A stretch of DNA of 64,000 nt from JAJVID01 sp963743425 (GCA_963743425.1 CAVUPU010000007.1:62001-126000), one strand, 5' to 3'. Positions 38,471 through 47,542 are shown, counted from the first letter of the stretch. Numbers and translations are program-made. Notes: a model not told the origin generated them from the sequence alone.

Positions 38471-39677
38471 TCATCTCCTTCTGTTCTTGCTCGCGGTCTT
38501 CTGCGAGATTCGCAGACCGATCTCCTGCTCCCTGGCGAACCGCTGAAAGATGGCGTAGAACGCCTCACGGTCGCGCGAGTTGATCACCGCCGCGGCGTCC
38601 GCCGATTGGATGACGTAAGGGTAGCCGTTGCCGACGACCACTTCGGCGATCACCAGGTTGATCACCTGGTCCAGCAGCCCGCGTTCGAGGACCCAGAGCG
38701 GGATCTCCAACCGCGCGGGCGGCGCCGTGGCGCTGGTCTTGAGGTAAACGAAGCCGACGCCGCGACGATATTCTTCGAACTTTTCCAGGATGCCCTGCTG
38801 TTTGCGATCGGCGCCGCCGCGGGCGCAGACGAACATCGGCGTGCGCGATCCCCAGGTCAACCGCGAATCAACCAGCCAGGCGTCGTGAATCTTTTCGGCG
38901 TCGTCCAGCTTGAAAAGGCTCGCGATCATGTGAACGAGGTCGCGCGAGCGGCTGCCGTCAACGTAACCGACCACGGGGACGCCGGTCTTCTCGGAAGATC
39001 GCAGCAATTCGAGCATGGCGCGGACGTGACGCTCCTGCGCCTCTCCCTGCAAGTCGGTCGGCGAAGGAGATGACGAGCGAGCTGTCGAAGAACGCCACCG
39101 CCAGCTTCGCGGAGGCGTCGCCCGGGACGGCGAGCTTCTCCATCGTCGCGCGCAACGATTCGATCTCAAGCTCGAACCGGCGCAGGTTGACCTGTTGTTC
39201 TGAAATGACGCGGTCGTCGCCGAATTCGACGGTCAGGTCTTCGGGCGTGAGGACCTCGAAGCGGGCGTCTTTGACGTAGCGCCCGTCGGTGGTGTGCCGG
39301 TTCTCGAACCAGGCGACCTGCACCGCCGCGACCGGAATGCTGAAATCGTCGTCGGGTCTGATCTGGCTGCCATCAACGGCGAAGGTCGGATGATCGAGCA
39401 GCGCGTCGAACGCCCATTCGCGCGCCTCCTGATGGTTCTTCCACTTGTGCGGAAACTCGACTCGAAGGTCGGGCGCGGCGTCGAATTCCGCAGTGGGCAG
39501 CGATCCGGGCGTTCCGACCAGCGCCAGCCTGCGCGTCAACTCGCTCGATGGCAGCATCGCCATCCGATCGAGCGCGTCCAGATATTTGCCGGCCTCATCC
39601 TGAAACGAGTTCTCGAAGTCGACAAACTTGTCCCGCTTGCTCTGTAATTGTTGTAGTATCTTCTCTCTTTGAATCAT
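38471..39677 (-). CDS. NurA-domain nuclease (frame broken near 39058)
   Basis: About 400 residues in two frames. The first frame has FAVDGSQIRPDDD (catalytic Asp region) and VAFFDSSLVISFAD; the second has GVPVVGYVDGSRSRDLVHMIA, WLVDSRLTWGSRTPMFVC and a C-terminal VVVGNGYPYVIQSADAAAVI. They join at ADRL/QGEAQERHV, consistent with one extra base near 39058. Family knowledge: NurA is a 5'-3' nuclease that works with the HerA translocase in end resection; HerA is not adjacent here. First gene of the minus-strand group. Confidence 0.82.
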
Positions 39678-39770
39678 ACGCTTGCCATCACTGCGCGCCT
39701 ATGTTAGCTTTTCGCCTGCTTTTCCGCATCATTTTTCCGTAAACAACCCAAATCTTATTGGAGGCCTGAA

Positions 39771-40109
39771 ATGACCATTACAGAGCGCAAGAGCGGCGAC
39801 GTGATCATTCTCGACGTCGAAGGCAAGATACTTCTCGGCGAGGGCGACGTCCAGTTGAAGCGCAAGATTGATGAGTTGATCGAACGCAGCGAGACCAAGT
39901 TGCTGTTGAATCTGGCCAACGTGCCGTATATGGACAGCGGCGGTCTGGGCGAGATCGTCCGCAGCTACACGACCGTCAAGCGCGCGAGCGGCGATCTGAA
40001 GCTCTTGAACGTGACCAAGCGCATCAGCGATCTGTTGATGATCACCAAGTTGATTACCGTCTTCGAGGTCTTCGAGGAAGAAGCCGCCGCGGTCAAGAGC
40101 TACGCCTGA
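39771..40109 (+). CDS. STAS-domain anti-sigma factor antagonist
   Basis: A 112-residue single STAS domain. MDSGGLGEIVRSYTTVK holds the phosphorylatable Ser of SpoIIAA/RsbV-like antagonists; LLNLANVPYMDS is the preceding strand. The ATG follows a ttggagg site. Such proteins release sigma factors by binding anti-sigma kinases and are reset by SpoIIE-type phosphatases; one such phosphatase is encoded at 48865-50619, though no direct link is shown. The gene stands alone, divergent from nurA. Confidence 0.9.
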   Translation: MTITERKSGDVIILDVEGKILLGEGDVQLKRKIDELIERSETKLLLNLANVPYMDSGGLGEIVRSYTTVKRASGDLKLLNVTKRISDLLMITKLITVFEVFEEEAAAVKSYA

Positions 40110-40228
40110 TCGCGGATTCAAGTAATCCCGCTGAAATCACGACCGCGCCACGACCGCGGAGGATGCGGGAGAGCGCCGCCGCCGGAGCCGATCTGGCGGC
40201 GGCGTTGTCCCGTGTCTTCTGCGGTTTT

Positions 40229-41452
40229 CTATTTCGCCGCGCCGTACTTCTTCAAAATCTCCAGAGTGTTTTCGATCGGCAAAGCCTCGACTCGATGGCC
40301 GTCGCGGCCCGTGACGGTCGTCGCCTTGAAGAGCGAGTTGTAGATCGCTTCTTCAGTCGCTTCGACGACAGCCTGGAAGAGAGGCGACATCGCGTCGTTG
40401 CCCAGAGTCTGCGTATTTCGCAAAGCCGCGCTTGCTCGAACGCGGTTCTGCACGCTGAAGGCGATGACGTAATCGCCGCTGCCGTTGGTCGAAGGCGATC
40501 CGGTGCGCGCAAGCCCCAGCATCGCGCGCGCCGCCAATCGCTTCAGGTTCCGCGCGTCCAACGGCGCGTCGGTCGCCACCACCATAATGATCGAGCCGTC
40601 AGCCGCGTCGCTGATCAGATCAGTACCGCGAGCGGTAGCGAGCGTGGGGTCCGCTGTCGGCCCGCTCCGGGCGCCACGCTCGCTACCGCTCGCGGTACTG
40701 ATCCGGTCCTTCAGGTAATATCTGCCAAGCTCGCGCCCGACGGGCGCGCCGTTGATCGTCAACACCCCGCCGTAATTCGATTGAACCAGAACACCGACCG
40801 TATAACCGCCAAGCGATTGCGGGATCACGCGCGATGACGAGCCGATGCCGCCCTTCCAACCGAAAGCCACCGTGCCGGTTCCCGCGCCGACCGAGCCTTC
40901 TTCAACCGCTCCCTCTTTGGCTGACCTGATCGCGGCAAAGACCTCGTCGCGCCCGACGTGACGGCCCCGGATGTCGTTCAGGTAGCCGTCGTTCGTCTCG
41001 GCGACAATCGGATTGATCGAACGGACTTCCTCATTGCCGGGCAGCGCCAGCATCCATTCGATCAACGCGTCGGCGACGCGAGGGACGTTCAAAGTGTTGG
41101 TCAAAAGTATCGGCGTCTCGATCTCGCCGAGTTCATTGACCTGCGTCGAACCCATCAATTTGCCGAAGCCGTTGCCGACGAAAACAGCCGCCGGGACTTT
41201 CTCCTGAAAGAGGTTGTCCGAATGCGGCAGGATCGCCGTCACTCCCGTTCTTATATTGTCGCCTCTGATCAATGTGGCGTGGCCCACGCGAACCCCGGCG
41301 ACGTCGGTGATCGCGTTGTTTTTGCCCGTGGGCAGAATGCCCACGACGACGCCCAGGTCGCGAGCGCGGGGACGAGGTTTTTCAATGTTGGTCTGGTTCA
41401 TGGCAATCAGCGGAAAGAGCGAGGTCAGAACGATTTTGACGAGCGGTTTCAT
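40229..41452 (-). CDS. DmpA-type P1 self-processing peptidase with in-frame palindrome insert
   Basis: A 407-residue P1-family aminopeptidase with a signal-like N-terminus. Conserved blocks: NAITDVAGVRVGHATL, VFVGNGFGKLMGSTQV, GAGTGTVAFGWKGGIGSSSR, YTVGVLVQSNYGG, and DGSIIMVVATDAPLDARN, in which Gly-Ser is the predicted autoproteolysis site that frees the catalytic Ser. Family knowledge: DmpA/BapA enzymes release N-terminal D- or β-amino acids. An 84-bp palindrome (40619-40702) is translated as RISTASGSERG … TLATARGTDLI about 7 residues before the cleavage site, in the α-chain tail, where extra residues may be tolerated. Confidence 0.88.
   Translation of the reverse strand: MKPLVKIVLTSLFPLIAMNQTNIEKPRPRARDLGVVVGILPTGKNNAITDVAGVRVGHATLIRGDNIRTGVTAILPHSDNLFQEKVPAAVFVGNGFGKLMGSTQVNELGEIETPILLTNTLNVPRVADALIEWMLALPGNEEVRSINPIVAETNDGYLNDIRGRHVGRDEVFAAIRSAKEGAVEEGSVGAGTGTVAFGWKGGIGSSSRVIPQSLGGYTVGVLVQSNYGGVLTINGAPVGRELGRYYLKDRISTASGSERGARSGPTADPTLATARGTDLISDAADGSIIMVVATDAPLDARNLKRLAARAMLGLARTGSPSTNGSGDYVIAFSVQNRVRASAALRNTQTLGNDAMSPLFQAVVEATEEAIYNSLFKATTVTGRDGHRVEALPIENTLEILKKYGAAK
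40619..40702. repeat. In-frame REP palindrome in the DmpA-type gene
   Basis: 29-bp perfect inverted arms at 40619-40647 and 40674-40702; total length 84 bases, a multiple of three. Read on the minus strand in the same frame as in gmhA. Confidence 0.95.
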
Positions 41453-41565
41453 AAGACGCCTTCCGAGAGTAAAACAAATAAAGTATCATCCATCTGATTT
41501 ATAACAGAAGCGCCAATCCTTTTGCCATCAATACGCTGTTCTTCTGATACGGAAAGGCGAAACGT

Positions 41566-42027
41566 ATGAATGATTCCCATCTCGATCTGAAAACCATGGC
41601 GACCGCGCGGCGTGTGACCGATCTGCAGCGCCGGCTTTTGCAGTGTTTGAAAGACAAAGGCCCCGGATTACTGGTCGAATTGGCGGTGCGCGTCCTGAAA
41701 TTTTCCGAAGACGTGCGGGAGCCGCTGAGCGAGTTGATCTGCAACGGTCTTGTCGAATCGCACAGCGTCAACGGAGGCAGGATCGGATCGGAGTATTACA
41801 CGCTGACCGCCGCCGGAGACCGCGTCCTGAGCCTGCTCGATGACCCGGCCTTTCAACAAGAGTCGCAAATCCCGGCGCCGGCGCCTCCGGATCCTCGGCG
41901 GCAGGAGGTAGACCTGCTCAACAAACTCGGCGATCTGGCCAAAGAGAAGGGCGATCTGGACGAAGCGATGGATTTTTACAAGCAGGCTCTCGATCTTACG
42001 CGGGAATTGTCCGCGAGTGGAGGTTAG
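41566..42027 (+). CDS. Winged-helix/TPR protein, first gene of the CHAT operon
   Basis: A 153-residue protein. Residues about 15-90 (LQRRLLQCLKDKGPGLLVEL … LICNGLVESHS … YYTLTAAGDRVLSLL) form a winged helix of the MarR/PadR kind. The C-terminus LLNKLGDLAKEKGDLDEAMD is a single TPR, matching the TPR style of the large protein two genes on. The ATG follows a ggaaagg site; the next gene begins 2 bases after the stop. It may act as the operon's regulator or as an adaptor that binds the TPR array; both are inference. Confidence 0.75.
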   Translation: MNDSHLDLKTMATARRVTDLQRRLLQCLKDKGPGLLVELAVRVLKFSEDVREPLSELICNGLVESHSVNGGRIGSEYYTLTAAGDRVLSLLDDPAFQQESQIPAPAPPDPRRQEVDLLNKLGDLAKEKGDLDEAMDFYKQALDLTRELSASGG

Positions 42028-42029
42028 CC

Positions 42030-42692
42030 ATGAATCTCCCCCAATATCTGGCCTGGCTCGGCAATCCGACTTTCTGGCTGGCCGCGTTCGCCGGAGCTGT
42101 CGGCGCCGTCTGGGCATTGAGCGAGATCATTGGCGAATTTCGCGCCGAGACCGGGTGGGCGCTCCGAACTTCGGGGGCGTGGCTGCTGATGATCGTCAAC
42201 TTCGCCGCGGCTGCGGTGACTTTTCTGCTCGCCGTCAGCCTCATTCCCTCGACACGCAACTGGCCCTCGGCGCTCTTCATCGGGATCGCCTGGCCCACAG
42301 TAGTCCGCAACGTCACGCTCAAACTCTCACAGCCTCTCGGCGGGGCTAAAGACGCCGGAGCGGCGGCCATCCGTCTCGAACAGGCCTACGCCAACGTTCA
42401 GAAACTCGCCCTTCAGATGATCAACAGCATGCTCACCCGCCAGCGCGCGCGATTGCTGGCCGAGGCGCTTCGCTTCGACCTGGAAGAGATGGCGAAGTAC
42501 ACGCGCCGGATCGTCACCATCTCGCCTCAACAAGCCCCTGAAAAATTGAACTTGATAGACAGCCTCATGGGGCGCAACATCAATGAAGAAACCAAGAAAG
42601 TCTATCTCGCTGCGCTTGTGATGAACGACTTCTCTCGCGGCGCGCTCGACGATTTCATCAGGGAGAACAAAAAGCGGAAAGCCAAAAAATGA
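42030..42692 (+). CDS. Membrane protein of the CHAT operon, candidate effector or substrate
   Basis: A 220-residue protein. Three hydrophobic segments lie at residues about 12-30, 48-72 and 78-95 (FWLAAFAGAVGAVWALSEII; WLLMIVNFAAAAVTFLLAV; ALFIGIAWPTVV). A helical, charged cytoplasmic part of about 115 residues follows (RLEQAYANVQKLALQMINS) with a lysine-rich end. No named family recognised. The ATG follows a gtggagg site and the stop overlaps the ATG of the CHAT gene (ATGA, 42689-42692), so the two are made together. By analogy with caspase-like systems it could be a pore-forming effector released by cleavage, or a membrane anchor. Confidence 0.75.
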   Translation: MNLPQYLAWLGNPTFWLAAFAGAVGAVWALSEIIGEFRAETGWALRTSGAWLLMIVNFAAAAVTFLLAVSLIPSTRNWPSALFIGIAWPTVVRNVTLKLSQPLGGAKDAGAAAIRLEQAYANVQKLALQMINSMLTRQRARLLAEALRFDLEEMAKYTRRIVTISPQQAPEKLNLIDSLMGRNINEETKKVYLAALVMNDFSRGALDDFIRENKKRKAKK

Positions 42693-45600
42693 ATCAGCCG
42701 GCCAACATCCTCTTCCTCGTCAGCGACCCGCTCGACGCCGCCATCTCGATTCAACGTGACCTGATTGCGTTGCAAGACGCATTGCGCGATCTCAATGTGG
42801 CCGCCGTCTTCGACATCCGCGCCGCCGAGGCCGACTCTGTGCAATCGCACCTGGCGCGCGGCGACCGGCGACCCTATTCCGCCCTGCATTACCTCGGACA
42901 CGGCTACAAACCGCCGAACCAAAGCGACGGGCGCCTGATCTTCGAGGGCCGCGACGGGGCCGCCGATCCGCTGGACGTGACGCGGCTGGCGATCACGCTG
43001 GCCAATCACGACCGCGAATTCAAATTGGCCGTCGTCTCGGCCTGTCATTCCGAAAGCGTCGCGCAATCGTTTTTCGCGGTGGGCGTCGAACACGTCGTCG
43101 CCATCGAAGGCGAGCATTCGGTCTATGAAGCCGCCGCCGTGGCCTTCTGCCGCCGGTTTTACATGTCGCTCCTCACCGGCAATTCGCTGGACCGGGCTTT
43201 CGACGACGGAAAGCGCGCCCTCTTCACCGACGAAACGATGCGCCGGCTCGGCGATCAAAAAACTCAGGCCGAAGTCGCCAAGTTCAAATTGATCGCGCGC
43301 CCCGGCGCCGACGCTGCGCAATTCCGGCTGGCCGTCGCCGAAGGCGAAGCCGAGATGCGGACGCTGCCCGCGTTGACCCAACCGCCCTTCGATCAACATC
43401 CGGCGGAATTCATCGGACGCAACGACGATATGCGCGATCTGCTCGCGGCGCTCAACCAGCATCGCTCGGCGGTCGTCCTGGGCGTCAGCGGCGTGGGCAA
43501 GACCGAGTTGGCCAAACAGACCGTCCGGCGTATGGTCGAACGGCGCCGCGTTCAACCCGATCACGCCGGTTTCGCCGCGCTGGTCAACGCGAAGACCGCC
43601 GACGAAGCGCGCACGGCGATTGCGCTGGCTTTGGGCTTGCCGCCCGACGGCGCGCCCGACAACGGCGCGTTGCAGCGGGCCATGCCGCGCCACCGGCTGT
43701 TGATCCTGGACGAGGCCGAGAACGTCATTGCCCGCGACGGGTTGGCGTTTCGCCAATTGCTGGACGCGCTGATCTCCTCGCCCGGCAAACCCATCGTCAT
43801 CGTCACCTCGCAGACCAACCCCAACACGCCGAAAGCGCCGCCGGTTCAGGTGCGCCGCCTTTCGGAAGGAGCGGCGTTGCGGTTGTTCGCAACCAACACC
43901 AGCCTCGATTGGGAACAATTCCAACGCATCAACCGCGAACATCTGTTGGAAGTCCTGGGATACGTTGACCGGCTGCCGCGCGCCATTGAGTTGATCGCCA
44001 GGGTCTGGTGGCAGGAGCGCGGCTCCGATCCGGACAACGTGGATTTGACTTCGCTGCTTCGGCAATTGCGCAGCGACCGCGACCGCGTGATGCGCGACCC
44101 GGATTATCCCGATGAAGTCAAAAGCGTGACCGTCGGCGTGCAATACGCTTACGACCGGTTGAACGAGCGCAGCCCCGAAGCCGCCGCGTTGTGGGCGCAG
44201 TTGGCGCTCTTTCCCGGCGGCGTGTCGAAGGCCGGATTGACCGCCATCTTCGGCGCGGAGGCTGCAGGGCTGGCCAACGAGATCGAAAAGCAATCACTGG
44301 TCGAGTCCTCTTACGACCATTTTCCCGCGCCGTTCGGCAATCTGCTGGAACTGCCCACGCCGTTCCGCTACTTCGCGCTGCGCCATCTACCCGCTGGCGA
44401 TGAAGCCGCGGCCCGGCAAGCCATCGGCGAAGCGGTTCTGCGCTATTACCGCGACTTTCCGGAAGAGCCTCATCGCGGCTGGGTCAGCCTGCTCAATCAA
44501 AGAATTACCAGCAGCGGCCAGGCGATGGGCGCCTTCATCGCTCGTTTCAACGCCGAACTCCCCAGCATCGAATCCTGGCTTGATTGGGCATACGACCACG
44601 AAACCGCAAAAAACGACCGCGCACGCGCCCCGCGACTGACCGCGTCGCTTCAAAATCTTTACGTCGTCAGCAATGTGTTGCACAGAAAGCGTGACCGCCT
44701 CGACCGCGCGCTCGACTGCGCCTTGCGCTGCGCCGACAAAGAAGGCGAAGCCAACGTGCTTCAGGCGATGGGCGATTTGCAGAGGCGGGTGGCTGACCTG
44801 GCCGGAGCGCGAGCGAGCTACGAGCAGGCATTGCCGATCTTCCGCGAGATCGAAGCTCGGCTGGGCGAAGCCAACGTGCTTCAGGCGATGGGCGATTTGC
44901 AGATGCGGGTGGATGACCTGGCCGGAGCGCGAGCGAGCTACGAGCAGGCATTGCCGATCTTCCGCGAGATCGAAGATCGGCTGGGCGAAGCCAACGTGCT
45001 TCAGGCGATGGGCGATTTGCAGATGCGGGTGGATGACCTGGCCGGAGCGCGAGCGAGCTACGAGCAGGCCTTGCCGATCTACCGCGAGATCGAAGCTCGG
45101 CTGGGCGAAGCCAACGTGCTTCAGGCGATGGGCGATTTGCAGATGCGGGTGGCTGACCTGGCCGGAGCGCGAGCGAGCTACGAGCAGGCATTGCCGATCT
45201 ACCGCGAGATCGAAGATCGGCTGGGCGAAGCCAACGTTTGGTCGAGCCTGGGTAACCTTTCGATGGCCGAAGAACAACCTGATGATGCGACCAAACATTT
45301 GTTTGAATCATTCAGGATTCACGTCGAGATTAGTAATCTGCTCGGCGCTGGCGCAGCTTTGAACTATCTGGCTCGTGTGGCAAATTCGACTGAGAAACCT
45401 GCCAGAGCGATATTGCTGATCGAATTCGCACTGGCGATAGCGCGAACAATTGAATACCGGCATGGAGAGGCGTTGACGTTGCGGGATCAAGGGCAATCGT
45501 TGATGGCTCTTCAAGCAGTGGAACCGGCGCTGGCGGCGTGGTGGCAAGCGTTTATGATCTTTCGCGAAATTGGCGATAGTTCGGCTGAAAGACTTCAGGC

Positions 45601-45781
45601 AATCTTCGGGCAGCTCGAAGCGCAAATCGGCAAGGAAGAGTTCGGCAAGCTCGTGGCGTTGCTGCAAAACCAGGCGGAAGAGATGCGGCTGGCCGGCGTG
45701 GCTGAAGCGCAGGAGGCCGCAGGTGATGACGATATAATCCGCGAAATCTCCGAGCGATTACGAGAGCTTGAAGGAGAGTGA
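42689..45781 (+). CDS. CHAT protease-STAND (NB-ARC) NTPase-TPR protein
   Basis: A 1030-residue protein of the architecture found in bacterial NLR-like proteins. Residues 1-215 are a CHAT (caspase-like) domain with the His in ALHYLGHGYK (His71) and the Cys in VVSACHSES (Cys119). Residues about 236-480 are an NB-ARC/STAND NTPase: FIGRNDDM lead-in, Walker A GVSGVGKT (265-272), Walker B LLILDEAEN (337-345), GxP-like GYVDRLPRAIELIA. Residues about 480-680 are the winged-helix and linker region (ALWAQLALFPGGVS). From about 685 there are four nearly identical 40-residue TPRs, then diverged TPRs to the end. Expected mode: ligand sensing by TPRs, oligomerisation by the NTPase and protease activation. 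The immune role is inferred, not shown. Confidence 0.88.
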   Translation: MNQPANILFLVSDPLDAAISIQRDLIALQDALRDLNVAAVFDIRAAEADSVQSHLARGDRRPYSALHYLGHGYKPPNQSDGRLIFEGRDGAADPLDVTRLAITLANHDREFKLAVVSACHSESVAQSFFAVGVEHVVAIEGEHSVYEAAAVAFCRRFYMSLLTGNSLDRAFDDGKRALFTDETMRRLGDQKTQAEVAKFKLIARPGADAAQFRLAVAEGEAEMRTLPALTQPPFDQHPAEFIGRNDDMRDLLAALNQHRSAVVLGVSGVGKTELAKQTVRRMVERRRVQPDHAGFAALVNAKTADEARTAIALALGLPPDGAPDNGALQRAMPRHRLLILDEAENVIARDGLAFRQLLDALISSPGKPIVIVTSQTNPNTPKAPPVQVRRLSEGAALRLFATNTSLDWEQFQRINREHLLEVLGYVDRLPRAIELIARVWWQERGSDPDNVDLTSLLRQLRSDRDRVMRDPDYPDEVKSVTVGVQYAYDRLNERSPEAAALWAQLALFPGGVSKAGLTAIFGAEAAGLANEIEKQSLVESSYDHFPAPFGNLLELPTPFRYFALRHLPAGDEAAARQAIGEAVLRYYRDFPEEPHRGWVSLLNQRITSSGQAMGAFIARFNAELPSIESWLDWAYDHETAKNDRARAPRLTASLQNLYVVSNVLHRKRDRLDRALDCALRCADKEGEANVLQAMGDLQRRVADLAGARASYEQALPIFREIEARLGEANVLQAMGDLQMRVDDLAGARASYEQALPIFREIEDRLGEANVLQAMGDLQMRVDDLAGARASYEQALPIYREIEARLGEANVLQAMGDLQMRVADLAGARASYEQALPIYREIEDRLGEANVWSSLGNLSMAEEQPDDATKHLFESFRIHVEISNLLGAGAALNYLARVANSTEKPARAILLIEFALAIARTIEYRHGEALTLRDQGQSLMALQAVEPALAAWWQAFMIFREIGDSSAERLQAIFGQLEAQIGKEEFGKLVALLQNQAEEMRLAGVAEAQEAAGDDDIIREISERLRELEGE
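44744..45236 (+). repeat. Four-copy 120-bp tandem array encoding TPRs
   Basis: Units start at 44744, 44864, 44984 and 45104 with a partial fifth at 45224. They are almost identical at DNA level. They differ mainly at two-state positions: RVADL or RVDDL, PIFRE or PIYRE, EARL or EDRL, in mixed combinations. Confidence 0.95.
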
Positions 45782-45855
45782 ACCAGGAATGATGAAACGC
45801 CGTCTATAGATTTCAAGAAAAAGTTTTTCCGATTTTCGTCCCGGAGGGACAGCGG

Positions 45856-46005
45856 ATATTAGCCGGTGGAGAAACCACCGGTACCAAATGCGATTGGAAT
45901 TCGCGCCCTGGAAGGGCGCGGGATCAAAGCAACGGGTCTCGCGCCCTTTCAGGGCTGGAAGAGTTTTGGCTCCAATGTCCCGGTGGTTTCTCCACCGGCT
46001 AATAT
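45856..46005. repeat. attagccggtgg-type palindromic element
   Basis: 26-bp arms at 45856-45881 and 45980-46005 (atattagccggtggagaaac side) around GC-rich hairpins such as gcgccctggaagggcgc. The whole unit spans about 45838-46030, between the CHAT gene and asparaginase. The core is shared with the 289-bp element but the terminal repeats are not. Region 45782-46064 holds no gene. Confidence 0.85.
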
Positions 46006-46064
46006 CCTCCGGCGCCTCCGGCGCGAAAGAACATACCCTGGAATGCTATAGCAACCTCCTTCAT

Positions 46065-47042
46065 ATGAAACCACGACTCGCCACATTCTTCACCGGCGGC
46101 ACGATCTCGATGCGGTTCGATCCCGCGACGGGCGGCGCCGTGCCAGCGCTTTCGGGCGAAGAGATCATCGCGCAGGTTCCGGGACTCGATGAGATCGCCG
46201 ATTTCGACGTGATCAATTTCGGCAAATGGCCCGGCCCGCACGTCACGCCGTCGCGGATGATGGAATTGGCCCGCGCGGCGCGGGAGAAGCTCGCCGACGA
46301 AAGCGTCGCAGGCGCGGTCGTCACGCACGGCACCGACACGCTCGAAGAGACGGCCTATCTGCTCGACCTGGTTTTGAACGAGGAGAAGCCGGTGGTCTTC
46401 GTCGGCGCGATGCGCAACAGTTCTGAGCTGAGCTGGGACGGGCCTGGGAATCTGCGTTCGGCTGTTCGAGCAGCCATCGATCCGGCGGCGCGGGGCCTGG
46501 GCGTGATCGTGGCGATGAACGATCAGTTAATCGCCGCTGCCGAAGCTACCAAGACCCACACTGAATCAACCGACACTTTCCAGAGCCCTGATTTCGGCCC
46601 GCTCGGAATCGTGGACAAAGACCGCGTGATCGTCACGCGCCGCCCGATTGAACGCGAGCGCATCGTCACGGACAGGATCGAAGAGCGCGTCGACGTGATC
46701 AAGATGGTCGCCGGAGCGGACGGGCGATTCATCAATTTCGCGATTGACGATGGAGCGCGCGGCCTGGTGATCGAAGGTCTCGGTCGCGGCAACGTCACAG
46801 TCGCCGCTCTGCCCGCGATCGAGCGCGCCATCAATGCAGGCCTCCCGGTCGTCATCACGTCGCGCTGCCCGCGCGGTCGCGTGCTCGACACTTATGCTTA
46901 CGAAGGCGCGGGCCGCCAGTTGCGAAAGATGGGCGCGATCCTGGGCGGAATGCTGCCGAGCCATAAGGCGCGGATCAAATTGATGCTGGCACTTGGCGCG
47001 GGATGGAGCGCTGAACAGATACGAACGTCGTTTGAAAAATAG
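46065..47042 (+). CDS. L-asparaginase
   Basis: A 325-residue bacterial asparaginase. FFTGGTISM holds the nucleophile Thr; VTHGTDTLEETAYLLDL holds the Thr-Asp pair; SSELSWDGPGNLRSAV and SRCPRGRVLDTYAYEG are further conserved segments. No signal peptide is seen, so it is probably cytosolic. The ATG at 46065 lacks a clear Shine-Dalgarno site; an element of the attagccggtgg family ends 35 bases upstream. Hydrolyses asparagine to aspartate and ammonia; close relatives act on glutamine too. Confidence 0.9.
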   Translation: MKPRLATFFTGGTISMRFDPATGGAVPALSGEEIIAQVPGLDEIADFDVINFGKWPGPHVTPSRMMELARAAREKLADESVAGAVVTHGTDTLEETAYLLDLVLNEEKPVVFVGAMRNSSELSWDGPGNLRSAVRAAIDPAARGLGVIVAMNDQLIAAAEATKTHTESTDTFQSPDFGPLGIVDKDRVIVTRRPIERERIVTDRIEERVDVIKMVAGADGRFINFAIDDGARGLVIEGLGRGNVTVAALPAIERAINAGLPVVITSRCPRGRVLDTYAYEGAGRQLRKMGAILGGMLPSHKARIKLMLALGAGWSAEQIRTSFEK

Positions 47043-47089
47043 ACATTATCGGGATTAGGCAGAAACAAAACCACGGGGAACACGCATTG

Positions 47090-47320
47090 GTATCTACACA
47101 AGTTGTGAGATGCGTTCTCGTCCCGGAGGGACGCAGGAGATTAGCCGGTGGTAGAACCACCGGAATCGCGTCCGCCCAACTCCCAGCCCCGGCAGGGGCG
47201 ACGGACTGAGCTTGGTCTGTCACCCCTGCCGGGGCTGGGGAGTCTTCTCGGGCTGTTCCCGGTGGTTCTACCACCGGCTAATTTCCGCTGTGCCTCCGGC
47301 ACAAAGAGTTGTGAAGATAC
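47090..47320. repeat. attagccggtgg-type element with short terminal inverted repeats
   Basis: Inner 24-bp arms at 47140-47163 and 47259-47282. Outer ends gtatctacacaa (47090-47101) and ttgtgaagatac (47309-47320) match as inverted repeats at 11 of 12 positions. It is non-coding; the gap 47043-47514 holds this element and the short tandem arrays after it, and no gene. Confidence 0.75.
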
Positions 47321-47408
47321 TATTGGGGAACACGGTGAGCACGGGGGCAGAAGGAAAAGGGCTGAAATGAGGATTGGCATGGTCTGTTTCGCAAGTTATT
47401 CCCTTTCT

Positions 47409-47542
47409 GATCCCCGTGATCCCCGTGATCCCCGTGGTTGTCTACGTCCCGCAACTAATCCCGATAAAGTCTATTGATTCCCTGATGCTATATTCGATCC
47501 TCAATCCTCGATCCTCAATCCTCGATCCTCAATCCTCGATCT
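47409..47542. repeat. Short tandem arrays (gatccccgt and aatcctcgatcctc)
   Basis: Three direct copies of gatccccgt near 47409-47437, then several copies of a 14-mer aatcctcgatcctc at 47494-47542. The second array runs into the 3' end of the PrsW-like gene and encodes its last residues (DRGLRIED). Confidence 0.85.

Noticed and set aside
42602..44293. 563-codon open frame on the minus strand
   Set aside because: It is the shadow of the CHAT/STAND gene; the plus strand encodes recognisable domains and the minus strand none.
44744..45236. Regularly spaced direct repeats that could suggest a CRISPR array
   Set aside because: The period is 120 bases with no unique spacers, and the units are translated as TPRs in an intact frame.
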